Shown here one piece after another: positions 1 to 8,565 of a DNA stretch of 64,000 nucleotides. The notes under the pieces are model-generated. The model was not told where the DNA came from, did not search any database, and saw nothing but the letters and a program-made list of their open reading frames with translations. Each line of letters starts with the position of its first letter. Position 1 is the stretch's first letter. A program made the position numbers and the translations under genes. The DNA is from Acholeplasmatales bacterium (GTDB taxonomy: Bacteria > Bacillota_I > Bacilli_A > Acholeplasmatales > Anaeroplasmataceae): positions 59,553 through 123,552 of the forward strand of contig CAAGJD010000133.1 of the NCBI GenBank assembly GCA_900770055.1. Direction: 5' to 3'.

Positions 1-24
1 ATCTTGAATATATTTGAATAACAT

Positions 25-69
25 ATTGATAAACAGTTTATTAAATTATAAATTGTTTATCAATTTTTT
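25..69 (+). terminator. Rho-independent terminator of an upstream gene
   Basis: A 10-bp perfect inverted repeat (positions 25-34 with 55-64), extendable inward, is followed directly by six T residues (64-69). It would stop a + strand transcript entering from outside the window and isolates the promoter at 139. Confidence 0.75.
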
Positions 70-138
70 ATTTTATATTGTATATTAAATTAAATACAAG
101 CATAAGTCATAAACTTAGAAAAAATTTTATAAAAATAG

Positions 139-167
139 TTGATAAGCAGAAAAATTTGTGTTATAAT
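139..167 (+). promoter_or_regulatory. Sigma-70-type promoter for the replication operon
   Basis: TTGATA (139-144), 17-bp spacer, TATAAT (162-167), preceded by ATAG. It belongs to the AATAGTTGA / TATAAT promoter family repeated through the window and lies just upstream of the first replication gene. Confidence 0.8.
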
Positions 168-204
168 GTAATCAAATAAATTGGAGGTTTATAAAAGCTA
201 TATA

Positions 205-1023
205 ATGCAAAGATTTTTTAAATATGCTGAGCAGATAGCCACATTAGATGATACTACATATTCAATTAAAGATCTAATGTTTGAAATAGCTAATAGAGCT
301 GGCTATCACAGAGGAATTAGAGAGTTTAAGAATGGTAATAAGAGAATTGTTACAAAATATACTAAACCATTTGACAATGTTCTTGTATGTAAATGGTTTG
401 TAAACTATAAAAAATTATTTGTTTCTAAACTTATCTCGCACCCAGAATTAGAAGAATTTCATGTACAAATAATAACTGAAACATTTTTTGCTGTTATGAA
501 GAGTTTAAATTTAGACAAAATAACATGTGATAATGCTGTAAATAGGCTAGTTACATTAGCATTTGGAAATAGAATAGGTTATGTACTATTTACAATTGGC
601 TCAGAAAAAAGAATAAAGGATCACATGGAAAAAAATCCAACTATACATAATGTCAGAATGAATTCAGCTATAAACCACATGGCTATATCTTTAGATTCTT
701 TTGTAACAGAACCAGCTTCTGCAATTTATGAGGATGAAGGGTTTGATTCATTATTAGTGGATCTTAGAATGAGCTTAAAAGATAATCCATATGGCGAAAG
801 AATGCTAGAAGCAATGTTATATTCTAATAAAAAATTACAGTTAGACCACATAGACGACTTTGTATATTTAACAAAGGATGAGTGTAATGATACTACAAAA
901 GTTGCTCTTACATTAGCTTATAATACTATAAAATCAATTCTTAAAAGTTATGTTGGAGATAAAAGTAAGAATTGGGGTAATATTACAACTAAAAAGATTA
1001 AATATTCCTTTGAAAGGACGTGA
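205..1023 (+). CDS. Hypothetical protein, first gene of the replication operon
   Basis: 272 residues from ATG 205. A longer frame begins at TTG 181, but the TTGGAGG there looks like the ribosome-binding site; its spacing to ATG 205 (17 nt) is long, so the start is uncertain. The protein is mostly helical and charged, without signal peptide, membrane segment or recognised motif. Its stop overlaps the GTG start of the next gene (GTGA), so the two are translationally coupled. Position directly behind the promoter and before the replisome genes suggests a replication or early regulatory role, which is inference only. Confidence 0.7.
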   Translation: MQRFFKYAEQIATLDDTTYSIKDLMFEIANRAGYHRGIREFKNGNKRIVTKYTKPFDNVLVCKWFVNYKKLFVSKLISHPELEEFHVQIITETFFAVMKSLNLDKITCDNAVNRLVTLAFGNRIGYVLFTIGSEKRIKDHMEKNPTIHNVRMNSAINHMAISLDSFVTEPASAIYEDEGFDSLLVDLRMSLKDNPYGERMLEAMLYSNKKLQLDHIDDFVYLTKDECNDTTKVALTLAYNTIKSILKSYVGDKSKNWGNITTKKIKYSFERT

Positions 1024-1760
1024 TTAATATTCAAATAAATACTAATAGTTATAATATAGATGTTGCAAAAATTTTTGGTGTATGTTCTGCTGTATTTATT
1101 ACTTGTATATATCAAGAATATTTATATCAAACTCGTAATAAAAAATCTAATGATAATGATACAATAGCTTTATCTAGGGCAGAAATTTACGAGAGAACTG
1201 GCTTAGATGATGAGAAACAAATCGATGTAGAATTGGCATTAGTAGCTTGTGGCATAATTAGTACTAAGCCACTTCAAAATGTTCCAAATAAAAATTATTA
1301 TATATTTAATAGCGAACAATTTGATAAAATTATGACTGCTAAATCTCCTGATGATATTATAAATAGTTCTCAAGCTATACAATTTATAAAAAAACCAAGA
1401 GTTGAGCCAGTTTCTAAGAGACAAACTCATATAGCTAAGTTAAAATCATCTGTATCAGTAGATGACCCAATATTACAGCAATATTTTTGTGATTGGATAG
1501 ATGCTGTATATACAAATCCCAAAGGCTTCTTATCACCATCTAGTGTAAATATAGCTCAACAAGAACTTTTAGCTTATTGTAAAAATAATCAAGATGTTCA
1601 AATAGCTATAATGAGAATAGCTATAAAAGGTGGTTTAAGAGATATAACTTGGGCAATTCAAAAATATGAGGAAACCAATACTAAACAGATAAATAATAAT
1701 TTTGTTACGTATAAAGATATTAAATCAGATGGCTCTAATGTCATAAATGAGGAGTTCTAA
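1020..1760 (+). CDS. Replisome organiser / DnaD-like initiation protein (tentative)
   Basis: 246 residues from a GTG start overlapping the previous stop. The N-terminal half contains a winged-helix-like pattern (LSRAEIYERTGL near residues 52-63, then an ELALVACGII helix-strand). The C-terminal half is a helical domain ending in a basic/acidic tail. Small Firmicutes phage proteins of this layout placed directly before a DnaC-like loader and DnaB helicase usually act as origin-binding replisome organisers. The family is inferred from architecture and order, not a firm motif. It abuts the loader gene (TAATGG). Confidence 0.5.
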   Translation: MINIQINTNSYNIDVAKIFGVCSAVFITCIYQEYLYQTRNKKSNDNDTIALSRAEIYERTGLDDEKQIDVELALVACGIISTKPLQNVPNKNYYIFNSEQFDKIMTAKSPDDIINSSQAIQFIKKPRVEPVSKRQTHIAKLKSSVSVDDPILQQYFCDWIDAVYTNPKGFLSPSSVNIAQQELLAYCKNNQDVQIAIMRIAIKGGLRDITWAIQKYEETNTKQINNNFVTYKDIKSDGSNVINEEF

Positions 1761-2449
1761 TGGAATATATTTATAACGAATTAGAAAAAGATAAGTGTTG
1801 GTATAAGAAAATATGCGATCATAGCAAATGCAACACATTTTGTATTAGACATTATAAAATGGATGCGTTATTACATATGGCCACAATGGAAGGTAAGCTT
1901 AAATATCCAATTACACTGAAACCAGATAGTGTTGATTATGAAGCATATACTAGATTACGTAATATAAAGAATAATATAAAAGATTTTGTAAATAATGGTA
2001 AAAACCTTTTAATTTATAGTAAAAATACAGGAAATGGCAAAACTGAGTGGTGCAAAAAACTCTTATTAAGTTGGTTTGATAGTATTTGGCCATTTACAGA
2101 ATTTGAGTGTAGAGGTTTATTTATTTCTATGCCAAAATTTATTGGTGCAATGAAAGAAAATATATCTAAACCTAATGAGTATTATCAATTTGTAAATGAA
2201 AATATTATAAACGCTGATATAGTAGTTTGGGATGAGATGAACTATAAAGATTATTCATCTTTTGAATTAGATTATTTGTTAAGTGTAATAGGACAAAGAA
2301 TAGCAATAGGTAAATCAAATATATTTACTTCTAATTATGATTTACAGCAAATATCAGAAAGACTTGGTTCACGTTTAAGTAGTAGAATAATTGGATGTTC
2401 AGAAGCAATTGAATTTAAAGGTTCAGATAAACGTGGAATGGAGGTATAA
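1760..2449 (+). CDS. DnaC-like AAA+ helicase loader
   Basis: 229 residues. Walker A SKNTGNGKT is at 87-95 and Walker B IVVWDE at 154-159, followed by a sensor-like FTSNYDLQQ and an arginine-rich LGSRLSSRI segment, the layout of DnaC/DnaI loaders. A cysteine cluster at the N-terminus (C13, C19, C24, C28) may bind zinc, as in DnaI-type loaders. It should load the DnaB helicase encoded 4 bp downstream. The frame is intact and of normal size for the family. Confidence 0.85.
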   Translation: MEYIYNELEKDKCWYKKICDHSKCNTFCIRHYKMDALLHMATMEGKLKYPITLKPDSVDYEAYTRLRNIKNNIKDFVNNGKNLLIYSKNTGNGKTEWCKKLLLSWFDSIWPFTEFECRGLFISMPKFIGAMKENISKPNEYYQFVNENIINADIVVWDEMNYKDYSSFELDYLLSVIGQRIAIGKSNIFTSNYDLQQISERLGSRLSSRIIGCSEAIEFKGSDKRGMEV

Positions 2450-2452
2450 TTT

Positions 2453-3757
2453 ATGGCAAATGCAATTTATAACTCTATGACAGAGTTAATGTTTATAAAT
2501 TATATATTCCAAAATAATTCAATGCAAGTTGTTATATTAAATGGTATAACAGAAGAATACTTTACTACATATAAACCTCATTTTAAATTTTTAATTGAGT
2601 TTTATAATAAATATAATCAGCTACCAAGTAAAGAAACATTTCAAGGTAAGTTCTCAGATGACTTTGAGTGGATAACTGTAACAGATCCAGAAGAATATTT
2701 AATATCTAAATTAAAAGAAGCAAAATTATTTAGAGATTTATTAGTACATTATAAAGATTTGGGAGAATTAATTAAGTCTGAAAAAACTGATTTAGCTGTT
2801 GAAAAAATGGCTAGTATATCTCAGCAATTTTTAAAACAAAAACAATCTACATGTATAGACTTAATAGACGACGCTAATATAAGATATAATAATTATATTG
2901 AGCGTGTAAATAATCCAAATCAAGCATTTATAACAACTGGTCTAGAAGAATTGGATGATATATTAGGTGGTTGGGATAGACTTAATGAATCAGCTTTAAT
3001 TTGTGCTAGAACTGGTTTCGGTAAATCTTGGTGGTTAATATATTTTGCTATGCAAGCAGCAAAACAAGGCTTTAGAGTTGGGTATTATTCAGGTGAGATG
3101 GAGACAGACTTAGTAGGTTATAGATTCGATACATTTTTAGGTAACATAGCAAATGGTTCACTCACACATGGCAATGAAAATATTAAAGATAGGTATGACA
3201 ATTATATAGAATCTTTAAGTAAAGTGGTTCCTGGACATTTATTTTGTGCAACTCCTGATGATTTTGATGGTTCAGTTACAGTTAGTAAACTTAGAGCATT
3301 TATAGAAAAATATGATTTAGATATATTATGTATAGATCAATTTAGTTTGCTAGATGATGAGCAGCATGGTAAATCACCACGTGAACAAGCTTCTAATATA
3401 TCTAAAGAGTTAAGAAAACTTCAAAGGTTGAAGAAAATACCAATTTTAGCAGCTGTACAGCTTAATAGAGAAGATACTACAGATACAGGTCCAAGCACTA
3501 AAAATATTGCTGAGAGTGATAGAATTGGTCAAGACGCAACTACTGTATTATTCATTGAGAGAAAAGGGGATAATGTTCAAATTATAGTTGGTAAAGCTAG
3601 AAATGCAAGAACTGGTGATAAATTAACATATAATTGGAATATTAATATGGGTACATTACATTATATACCTACAGAAAAAGACGCATTAAGCGGCAGAGGT
3701 TCTGAGAATTTAATAGAAAGTTATAATGATACACTTAGATCTGATTCAGTGTTCTAA
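2453..3757 (+). CDS. dnaB: Replicative DNA helicase, DnaB family
   Basis: 434 residues, start ATG 2453 behind GGAGG. An N-terminal helical primase-interaction-like region (1-150) is followed by the RecA-like motor: TGLEELDDILGG (162-173), Walker A ARTGFGKS (185-192), Walker B ILCIDQF (291-297, Asp295), and later DRIGQDAT and GKARNARTG segments typical of DnaB motifs H3/H4. It unwinds the fork 5' to 3' as a hexamer. It sits between its loader and primase, the usual phage order. Confidence 0.95.
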   Translation: MANAIYNSMTELMFINYIFQNNSMQVVILNGITEEYFTTYKPHFKFLIEFYNKYNQLPSKETFQGKFSDDFEWITVTDPEEYLISKLKEAKLFRDLLVHYKDLGELIKSEKTDLAVEKMASISQQFLKQKQSTCIDLIDDANIRYNNYIERVNNPNQAFITTGLEELDDILGGWDRLNESALICARTGFGKSWWLIYFAMQAAKQGFRVGYYSGEMETDLVGYRFDTFLGNIANGSLTHGNENIKDRYDNYIESLSKVVPGHLFCATPDDFDGSVTVSKLRAFIEKYDLDILCIDQFSLLDDEQHGKSPREQASNISKELRKLQRLKKIPILAAVQLNREDTTDTGPSTKNIAESDRIGQDATTVLFIERKGDNVQIIVGKARNARTGDKLTYNWNINMGTLHYIPTEKDALSGRGSENLIESYNDTLRSDSVF

Positions 3758-3772
3758 TATTAGAGGTATTAA

Positions 3773-4744
3773 ATGCCAATTATTATAGATAATAATAAAG
3801 TAATAGATACAGATGTTAAAACTATTCTAGCATTATTACAACAACAACTTTATGCTATGGGCATAAATAAATTAAATAAAGTTGATTATAAGTTAAATAA
3901 TGCTAGAATAACTTGTCCTATACATAAGAATGGGCAAGAACATACACCATCTTGTGATATACTTTTACATGATAAAGATGATGGCACACCAGCTGGAACA
4001 GTCCATTGTTTTGGGTGTGGATATAGAGCTAATATTGTTAAATTCATATCAGATTGTTTAGGTATATCATATAAAGCAGCAACAGAATGGTTACTAAATT
4101 GTTGTAATTATAGTTTAATTGATAATATTAGAGATTTAGGCGATTTAGATTTAACACCAACTAACATTAAAAATAACTATAATGATTTGCCAATAGTTAC
4201 ATTAGATGAATTAAAGTCATATGATTATATTCATCCTTATATGTTTGAAAGAAAGTTAAATGATTTCGTAATAAATAAATTTGACGTTGGATATGATCCA
4301 AAAACAGATTCATTAACATTTCCAGTATATGTAAATGGCACATGCTTGTTCGTAGCCAAACGTAGAACAAAGTTTAAAAGATTTGATATGCCAGAAATAT
4401 ATCCAAAACCAATATATGGTTTAGATTATATAACAGATGATGAGGTTATTGTTTGTGAAAGTATTATAAACGCACTTACTTGTTGGGTCTATGGTAAACA
4501 AGCTGTAGCTTTATTTGGTACAGGTTCCGAGTATCAAATAAATTTGTTAAATAATATAAACACAAGAAAGATTATATTAGCATTAGATGGTGATGAAGCT
4601 GGTAAAATAGGTATTAAACGTATAAGTAAAGGTTTGACTAATAAGATAGTTACTAAATTAAATTTACCAGACGGTAAAGATATAAATGATTTAAGTAAAG
4701 AACAATTTGATGAGCTTTTAAGTAAAGAAGACTTTGTATTTTAA
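3773..4744 (+). CDS. dnaG: DNA primase, DnaG type (CHC2 zinc finger and TOPRIM)
   Basis: 323 residues. The zinc-binding domain has C48-x2-H51 and C79-x2-C82. The TOPRIM core shows the EVIVCES strand with its glutamate and the LALDGDEAG acidic motif near the C-terminal third. There is no separate C-terminal helicase-binding domain, so it is shorter than bacterial DnaG (about 600 residues), as is common in phages. It makes RNA primers for lagging-strand synthesis with the helicase upstream. Start ATG 3773 follows AGAGGT. Confidence 0.93.
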   Translation: MPIIIDNNKVIDTDVKTILALLQQQLYAMGINKLNKVDYKLNNARITCPIHKNGQEHTPSCDILLHDKDDGTPAGTVHCFGCGYRANIVKFISDCLGISYKAATEWLLNCCNYSLIDNIRDLGDLDLTPTNIKNNYNDLPIVTLDELKSYDYIHPYMFERKLNDFVINKFDVGYDPKTDSLTFPVYVNGTCLFVAKRRTKFKRFDMPEIYPKPIYGLDYITDDEVIVCESIINALTCWVYGKQAVALFGTGSEYQINLLNNINTRKIILALDGDEAGKIGIKRISKGLTNKIVTKLNLPDGKDINDLSKEQFDELLSKEDFVF

Positions 4745-4773
4745 TATTGATTTAGAAATTTGGAGGTATTTAT

Positions 4774-5445
4774 ATGAGTGAAACATCTCAAATTATGCAT
4801 TTTAATTTAAATAAAAAAGATGATTGTGCAATAATTAGATTGTATCATACATCTGTTAAAACGATTGAACATGCAATTATTCATAATATTAAAGTAAATG
4901 ATAAAAAAAGAAGTATTAAGTGTATAGGTGAGAATTGTCCTATATGCAAAAATGGCAATAATTCTATTGAACGCGTATATATTCATTTATTTGATTATAC
5001 TGATAATAAAGAAAAAGTGTGGGTTAGAACTGATAAAATTCTTTCTCAATTTGAAACTATTGAGAAAGATTGGGGCGATTTGAGCAAGTGCGTATTAAAG
5101 ATTACTAGACTTACAGATGACTTTCCTAAATATGAAGTTAGTATTATGCCTCCAACAAGTTATGAATCAATAAATCAAGAATTGATAGATAAATCTATAG
5201 CATATAGATTCTATATGAGTAGAAAACAAGATGAGATTGACACATTTTTAGCAACAGGTGAATTTCCTATTCGTAATAAGGAGCAAAAACAAGAGTATAT
5301 TCCAAAGTCAGAATATAAGAAAGACACTAATACAAGTTCTTCACACTTTTCAGGAGTATATAAAAATATAAATGTTAATACTCAATCTACATTTAATATT
5401 GAAGATGATTTTGATCCATTTAATGTAATTCCTAAAAAAGTATAA
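4774..5445 (+). CDS. Single-stranded DNA-binding protein with zinc site
   Basis: 223 residues, ATG 4774 behind GGAGG. The N-terminal region has a zinc-finger-like CIGENCPICKNG (near 50-60) within an OB-like strand pattern (VYIHLFDYTDN, KVWVRTDK), reminiscent of T4 gp32-type phage SSBs. The C-terminal tail is low complexity and acidic, with DDFDPF close to the end, resembling the DDDIPF tip by which SSBs recruit partners, although seven residues follow it. Location between primase and polymerase supports the call. Confidence 0.75.
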   Translation: MSETSQIMHFNLNKKDDCAIIRLYHTSVKTIEHAIIHNIKVNDKKRSIKCIGENCPICKNGNNSIERVYIHLFDYTDNKEKVWVRTDKILSQFETIEKDWGDLSKCVLKITRLTDDFPKYEVSIMPPTSYESINQELIDKSIAYRFYMSRKQDEIDTFLATGEFPIRNKEQKQEYIPKSEYKKDTNTSSSHFSGVYKNINVNTQSTFNIEDDFDPFNVIPKKV

Positions 5446-5455
5446 GGAGATTGTT

Positions 5456-7012
5456 ATGTCTGAGTTTAAGAAGACATCATTTTTAGATGATTTTGAATTA
5501 CCTATAATAACTCATGACACAATTAAACAGCAATTAGTTAAATTAGGTAAAACTCATATTGTAAATAAAAGAAAATCCATAGAAAGTCTACCTTTAGTTG
5601 ATAGATTGAAGTATATTGAAACAGAGGTTTTTAAAGTTCTTGGTAGATATAAAGGATTTGTAAAAGTTGTATATACTGAAGAAGAGCTTAATAAATATAT
5701 TGATAAAGCAATTGCAGTTGATTATCTATCTTTTGATACTGAGACAAACAATAGTCTAGACCCATTAACATGCAAGCTAATGGGTCTTTGTTTATATATA
5801 CCTAACACTAAACCAGTGTACATACCAATAAATCATTGTAAACCAGGTACAGATATACTATTGGAAAAGCAAGTTAGTGAAGAATGCGTTAAAAATGTGT
5901 TACAGAGATTGAAAGATAGTAATGTAAAAATGGTATACCATAATGGTAAGTTTGATATTAGAGTTTGTTATAATACAATGGGTATATATTTACCAATTTG
6001 GTGGGACACAATGATTGCTGCTCAATTACTCAATGAAAATGAGTTGGCTAAATTGAAATATCAATATAAAGTACATGTAGATCCAACAATAGATTCATAT
6101 AATATAGAAAAATTATTTACTGGTTTGCCATATGCTTGGATAGATCCAGAAATTTTTGCATTTTATGCCGCTATAGATGCTTATGATACTTATCAATTAC
6201 AGCAGCAACAGCAAGAAATATTTGAAAAACCAGATATGCATAAATTATATAAATTATTTACTGATATTGAAGTTCCAATTGTTTTAGTTACATCAGCAAT
6301 GGAAGACTCAGGAATTTGCATGGATGTTGAATTTTTAAATAAATTAAATGATAAGTATACTAAAGGTTTAGATAGGTGTATAAATACATTAAATGATATA
6401 CTTAAACCATATTCTCAACAAATAGAGTATTATCAAAAACTAGGTAAATTAGATAATCCAATTAACTATGAGAGTCCACCTCAGCTTGTTATATTATTAT
6501 ATGATATATTGAAAATAGAGCCATTAGAAGAATTTGGAAGATCTACAGAAAAAGCAGCATTAAAAGCATTAAATAATGATTTTACTAAGGCACTACTAGA
6601 TTATAGACATTATAGTATACTTATAAAAACATTTACAAAACCACTCCCAGAATGGTTGTCACCACGAGATGGTAAGCTTCATGCAAACTTTAATCAGATG
6701 GGTAAAGAAGATAACAATGTTAGAACAGGTAGATTCAGTTCAACAAATCCGAATCTACAGCAAATACCATCTAAAGAAAAAGTAATGCGAATGATGTTTA
6801 AAGCTAGTGTAGAGTATAATGATTTTAATATTGAGAATAATTATGTTGAAATTCCAGATGTTTGTGAAGTTGAAACACCAAGTGGTTGGGTAAGAGCAAA
6901 GGAGCTTAAAGCAGGAGATTATATTGTTACAGATGATGGGATAGACGCTATATATAAAATTATCGTAGATGGGTCCAAATATGTATTATACTTAAATAAT
7001 GATTTTAGGTAA
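5456..7012 (+). CDS. polA: DNA polymerase, family A: N-terminal part (3'-5' exonuclease and thumb)
   Basis: 518 codons from ATG 5456 (AAGGAG upstream). Exonuclease motifs are present: FDTETN (Exo I), YHNGKFD (Exo II) and AAIDAYDTYQ (Exo III). Polymerase motifs follow (GRFSSTNPNLQQIP). After KVMRMMFKAS the protein carries an insertion with a Hint-like strand pattern (VETPSGW, AGDYIVTDDG) but no usable intein Cys1. The frame ends at TAA 7010-7012 before the catalytic palm; the rest of the enzyme is found downstream in another frame. Either the polymerase is made in pieces, or a frame change / bypass joins it, or the gene is damaged. Confidence 0.9.
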   Translation: MSEFKKTSFLDDFELPIITHDTIKQQLVKLGKTHIVNKRKSIESLPLVDRLKYIETEVFKVLGRYKGFVKVVYTEEELNKYIDKAIAVDYLSFDTETNNSLDPLTCKLMGLCLYIPNTKPVYIPINHCKPGTDILLEKQVSEECVKNVLQRLKDSNVKMVYHNGKFDIRVCYNTMGIYLPIWWDTMIAAQLLNENELAKLKYQYKVHVDPTIDSYNIEKLFTGLPYAWIDPEIFAFYAAIDAYDTYQLQQQQQEIFEKPDMHKLYKLFTDIEVPIVLVTSAMEDSGICMDVEFLNKLNDKYTKGLDRCINTLNDILKPYSQQIEYYQKLGKLDNPINYESPPQLVILLYDILKIEPLEEFGRSTEKAALKALNNDFTKALLDYRHYSILIKTFTKPLPEWLSPRDGKLHANFNQMGKEDNNVRTGRFSSTNPNLQQIPSKEKVMRMMFKASVEYNDFNIENNYVEIPDVCEVETPSGWVRAKELKAGDYIVTDDGIDAIYKIIVDGSKYVLYLNNDFR

Positions 7013-7091
7013 AAGTATTGCATATAATAATAGAGGTAAAAAAATTTTGTAAATAATATAAAATAGTTTAAGAAAGGTGGAGGTGGTGCAA

Positions 7092-7361
7092 ATGGGTAAG
7101 TCTATACACACTAGAACAAGATATGTGATAGTTGGTGGAGACTTTTCTTAGGAATCTCAACAGGAACCAAGGCTATTAACTCACATGTGTGGTGATGAGA
7201 ATCTTATGAATACATATAACAATAAGAAAGACTTATACGCAACAATTGGTTCAATGGTTTTTAAGAAAGATTATTGGGAATGTATGGAACACTGGGAAGA
7301 TGGTACTCCTAATCCAACAGGCAAAGCAATAAGATCTAAATGTAAAGGTTTAGTTTTGGGT
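7092..7361 (+). pseudogene. polA: DNA polymerase, family A: middle exon (motif A to motif B start), interrupted
   Basis: Translation in a frame shifted +1 from the upstream part gives RTRYVIVGGDFS (motif A, catalytic Asp), then TAG GAA TCT, then QQEPRLLTHMCGDE and KAIRSKCKGLVLG. Normal family A enzymes read DFSQQEPR without a break, so 9 extra bases including an in-frame TAG (7149-7151) split motif A. An excellent Shine-Dalgarno (AAAGGTGGAGG, 7073-7083) precedes ATG 7092, as if this piece were initiated separately. The exon ends at T7361, the 5' splice site of a group I intron. Marked pseudogene only because of the in-frame stop. Confidence 0.7.
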
Positions 7362-7698
7362 TAACATTAGCCCCTGTGTGCGGTGACGCATTCAGCAAAT
7401 GTAGTGAACTGCAATTACAAGCAGGTGTAGTTATTCATATAACTGCTAACGGTAGAAGTTAAATAAGAGCAGATATGCGACAATCATATCTATAATCCAT
7501 GCGCGAATACGCTTCGTAAGAGAGTCTACGGCCCCATAAATGGGTAGCAGAGGATACCGTGCCAAGATATAATAAATAAGGTGTAACGACTATCTATTTA
7601 TAGAGTAGGGACGAGTTTGTTACGTTTCGAAGTGCTACAAATCAACTAAATATTGATTATGATATAGTCTACGCCGTAGGGAAACCACGGATAGCGTG
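7362..7698 (+). ncRNA. Group I self-splicing intron in the DNA polymerase gene
   Basis: 337 nt between codons for GLVLG and IMYGMG of the O-helix/motif B region. Exon 1 ends in T and the intron ends in G7698, as the class requires, and joining restores the frame exactly. The conserved core is visible: P4 (7528-7531 with 7557-7560), Q-like GATACCGTGCCAAG, R-like GTAACGACTA, S-like GATATAGTC, with P7 formed by GACTA (7588-7592) and TAGTC (7665-7669). No endonuclease reading frame is inside, so it is a mini-intron. Group I introns in DNA polymerase genes are known from SPO1-related Bacillus phages. Confidence 0.9.
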
Positions 7699-8565
7699 AT
7701 AATGTATGGAATGGGTGCAAAACTTATGTCTAATATTCTTAATGTATCAACAGAAGAGTGTATAAATATATTAGATGAGTTTTATAAGATGTTTCCAGCT
7801 GTAAAAGAGTTTACACAAGCAAATGAAAAAATGGCTAAAGAATTAGGTTACGTGGAAGATTACATGGGCCGCCGTAGACATCTTCCAGATGCAAATTTAC
7901 CGGAAATAGAAGTAAGAGCTAAGAAGAATATTATTGCAAATTCAGATGTATTCATAGATATGGATAATACAAGTATCGAACTAGCTGATAGTGAACTTAA
8001 TAAAGTTTGGACTAATTATTATAATGAAAATTTCGTTGGTAAAGGTTTTAAAGCAAAATCAAAATTTAAAGAAGAAGCAAAAAATCAAGGTGTAGATGTG
8101 TTTGATAATGGAGCATTTATATCTAAAACGCTTACTCAATGTACAAATGCAAGAATTCAAGGTGGTGCAGCAACATTAACTAAAAAAGCAATGGTTAATA
8201 TTTATAACAATGACAGACTAAATAAATTAGGTTTTAGATTGCTTATTCCAGTGCATGATGAATTATTAGGAGAGTGTCCAATTGAGAATGCTGAAGAGGT
8301 AGAAAAACTTTTAGCTGAAACAATGATTGCAGCTGGTAAACCAGAGTGTTCTGTAGATATGAAGGTAGATACATATACTGTAAAGCATTGGTATGCTGAC
8401 GAAGTTAATAATGCTATTAGAGATGATTATATTAAAAAAATTGGAACTGGGGTTTCAGAAGAAGATGCAATTTCATATTTTATAAATGAACACCCAGAAT
8501 TAAGCCAAGATGTAGTTAAAGCTATGTGTTTGGGAGAATATGATGTATTAACTGGAGATGTATAA
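7699..8565 (+). CDS. polA: DNA polymerase, family A: C-terminal exon (motifs B and C)
   Basis: Starts at ATA 7699 right after the intron. An open frame from GTG 7696 exists only because the intron ends in GTG. It contains IMYGMG (end of motif B), CTNARIQGGAATLTKKAM and the motif C PVHDELL, where the second metal-binding Asp lies. A family-typical acidic insertion (FIDMDNTSIELADSELN) separates the fingers from the palm. The stop overlaps the start of the clamp gene (TAATGA). Activity depends on splicing and on how the upstream interruptions are resolved. Confidence 0.9.
   Translation: MMYGMGAKLMSNILNVSTEECINILDEFYKMFPAVKEFTQANEKMAKELGYVEDYMGRRRHLPDANLPEIEVRAKKNIIANSDVFIDMDNTSIELADSELNKVWTNYYNENFVGKGFKAKSKFKEEAKNQGVDVFDNGAFISKTLTQCTNARIQGGAATLTKKAMVNIYNNDRLNKLGFRLLIPVHDELLGECPIENAEEVEKLLAETMIAAGKPECSVDMKVDTYTVKHWYADEVNNAIRDDYIKKIGTGVSEEDAISYFINEHPELSQDVVKAMCLGEYDVLTGDV

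Noticed and set aside
7149..7151. TAG recoded as an amino acid genome-wide
   Set aside because: Other genes end with TAG at sensible places (for example 26607-26609 and 28543-28545) and no tRNA with anticodon CTA was found; tRNA-Leu(TAG) reads CUA, not UAG.
6780..7361. A functional intein in DNA polymerase
   Set aside because: The Hint-like block lacks a nucleophile at the expected N-terminal distance and there is no C-terminal HN/+1 Cys/Ser block; frame breaks also fall outside an intein layout.
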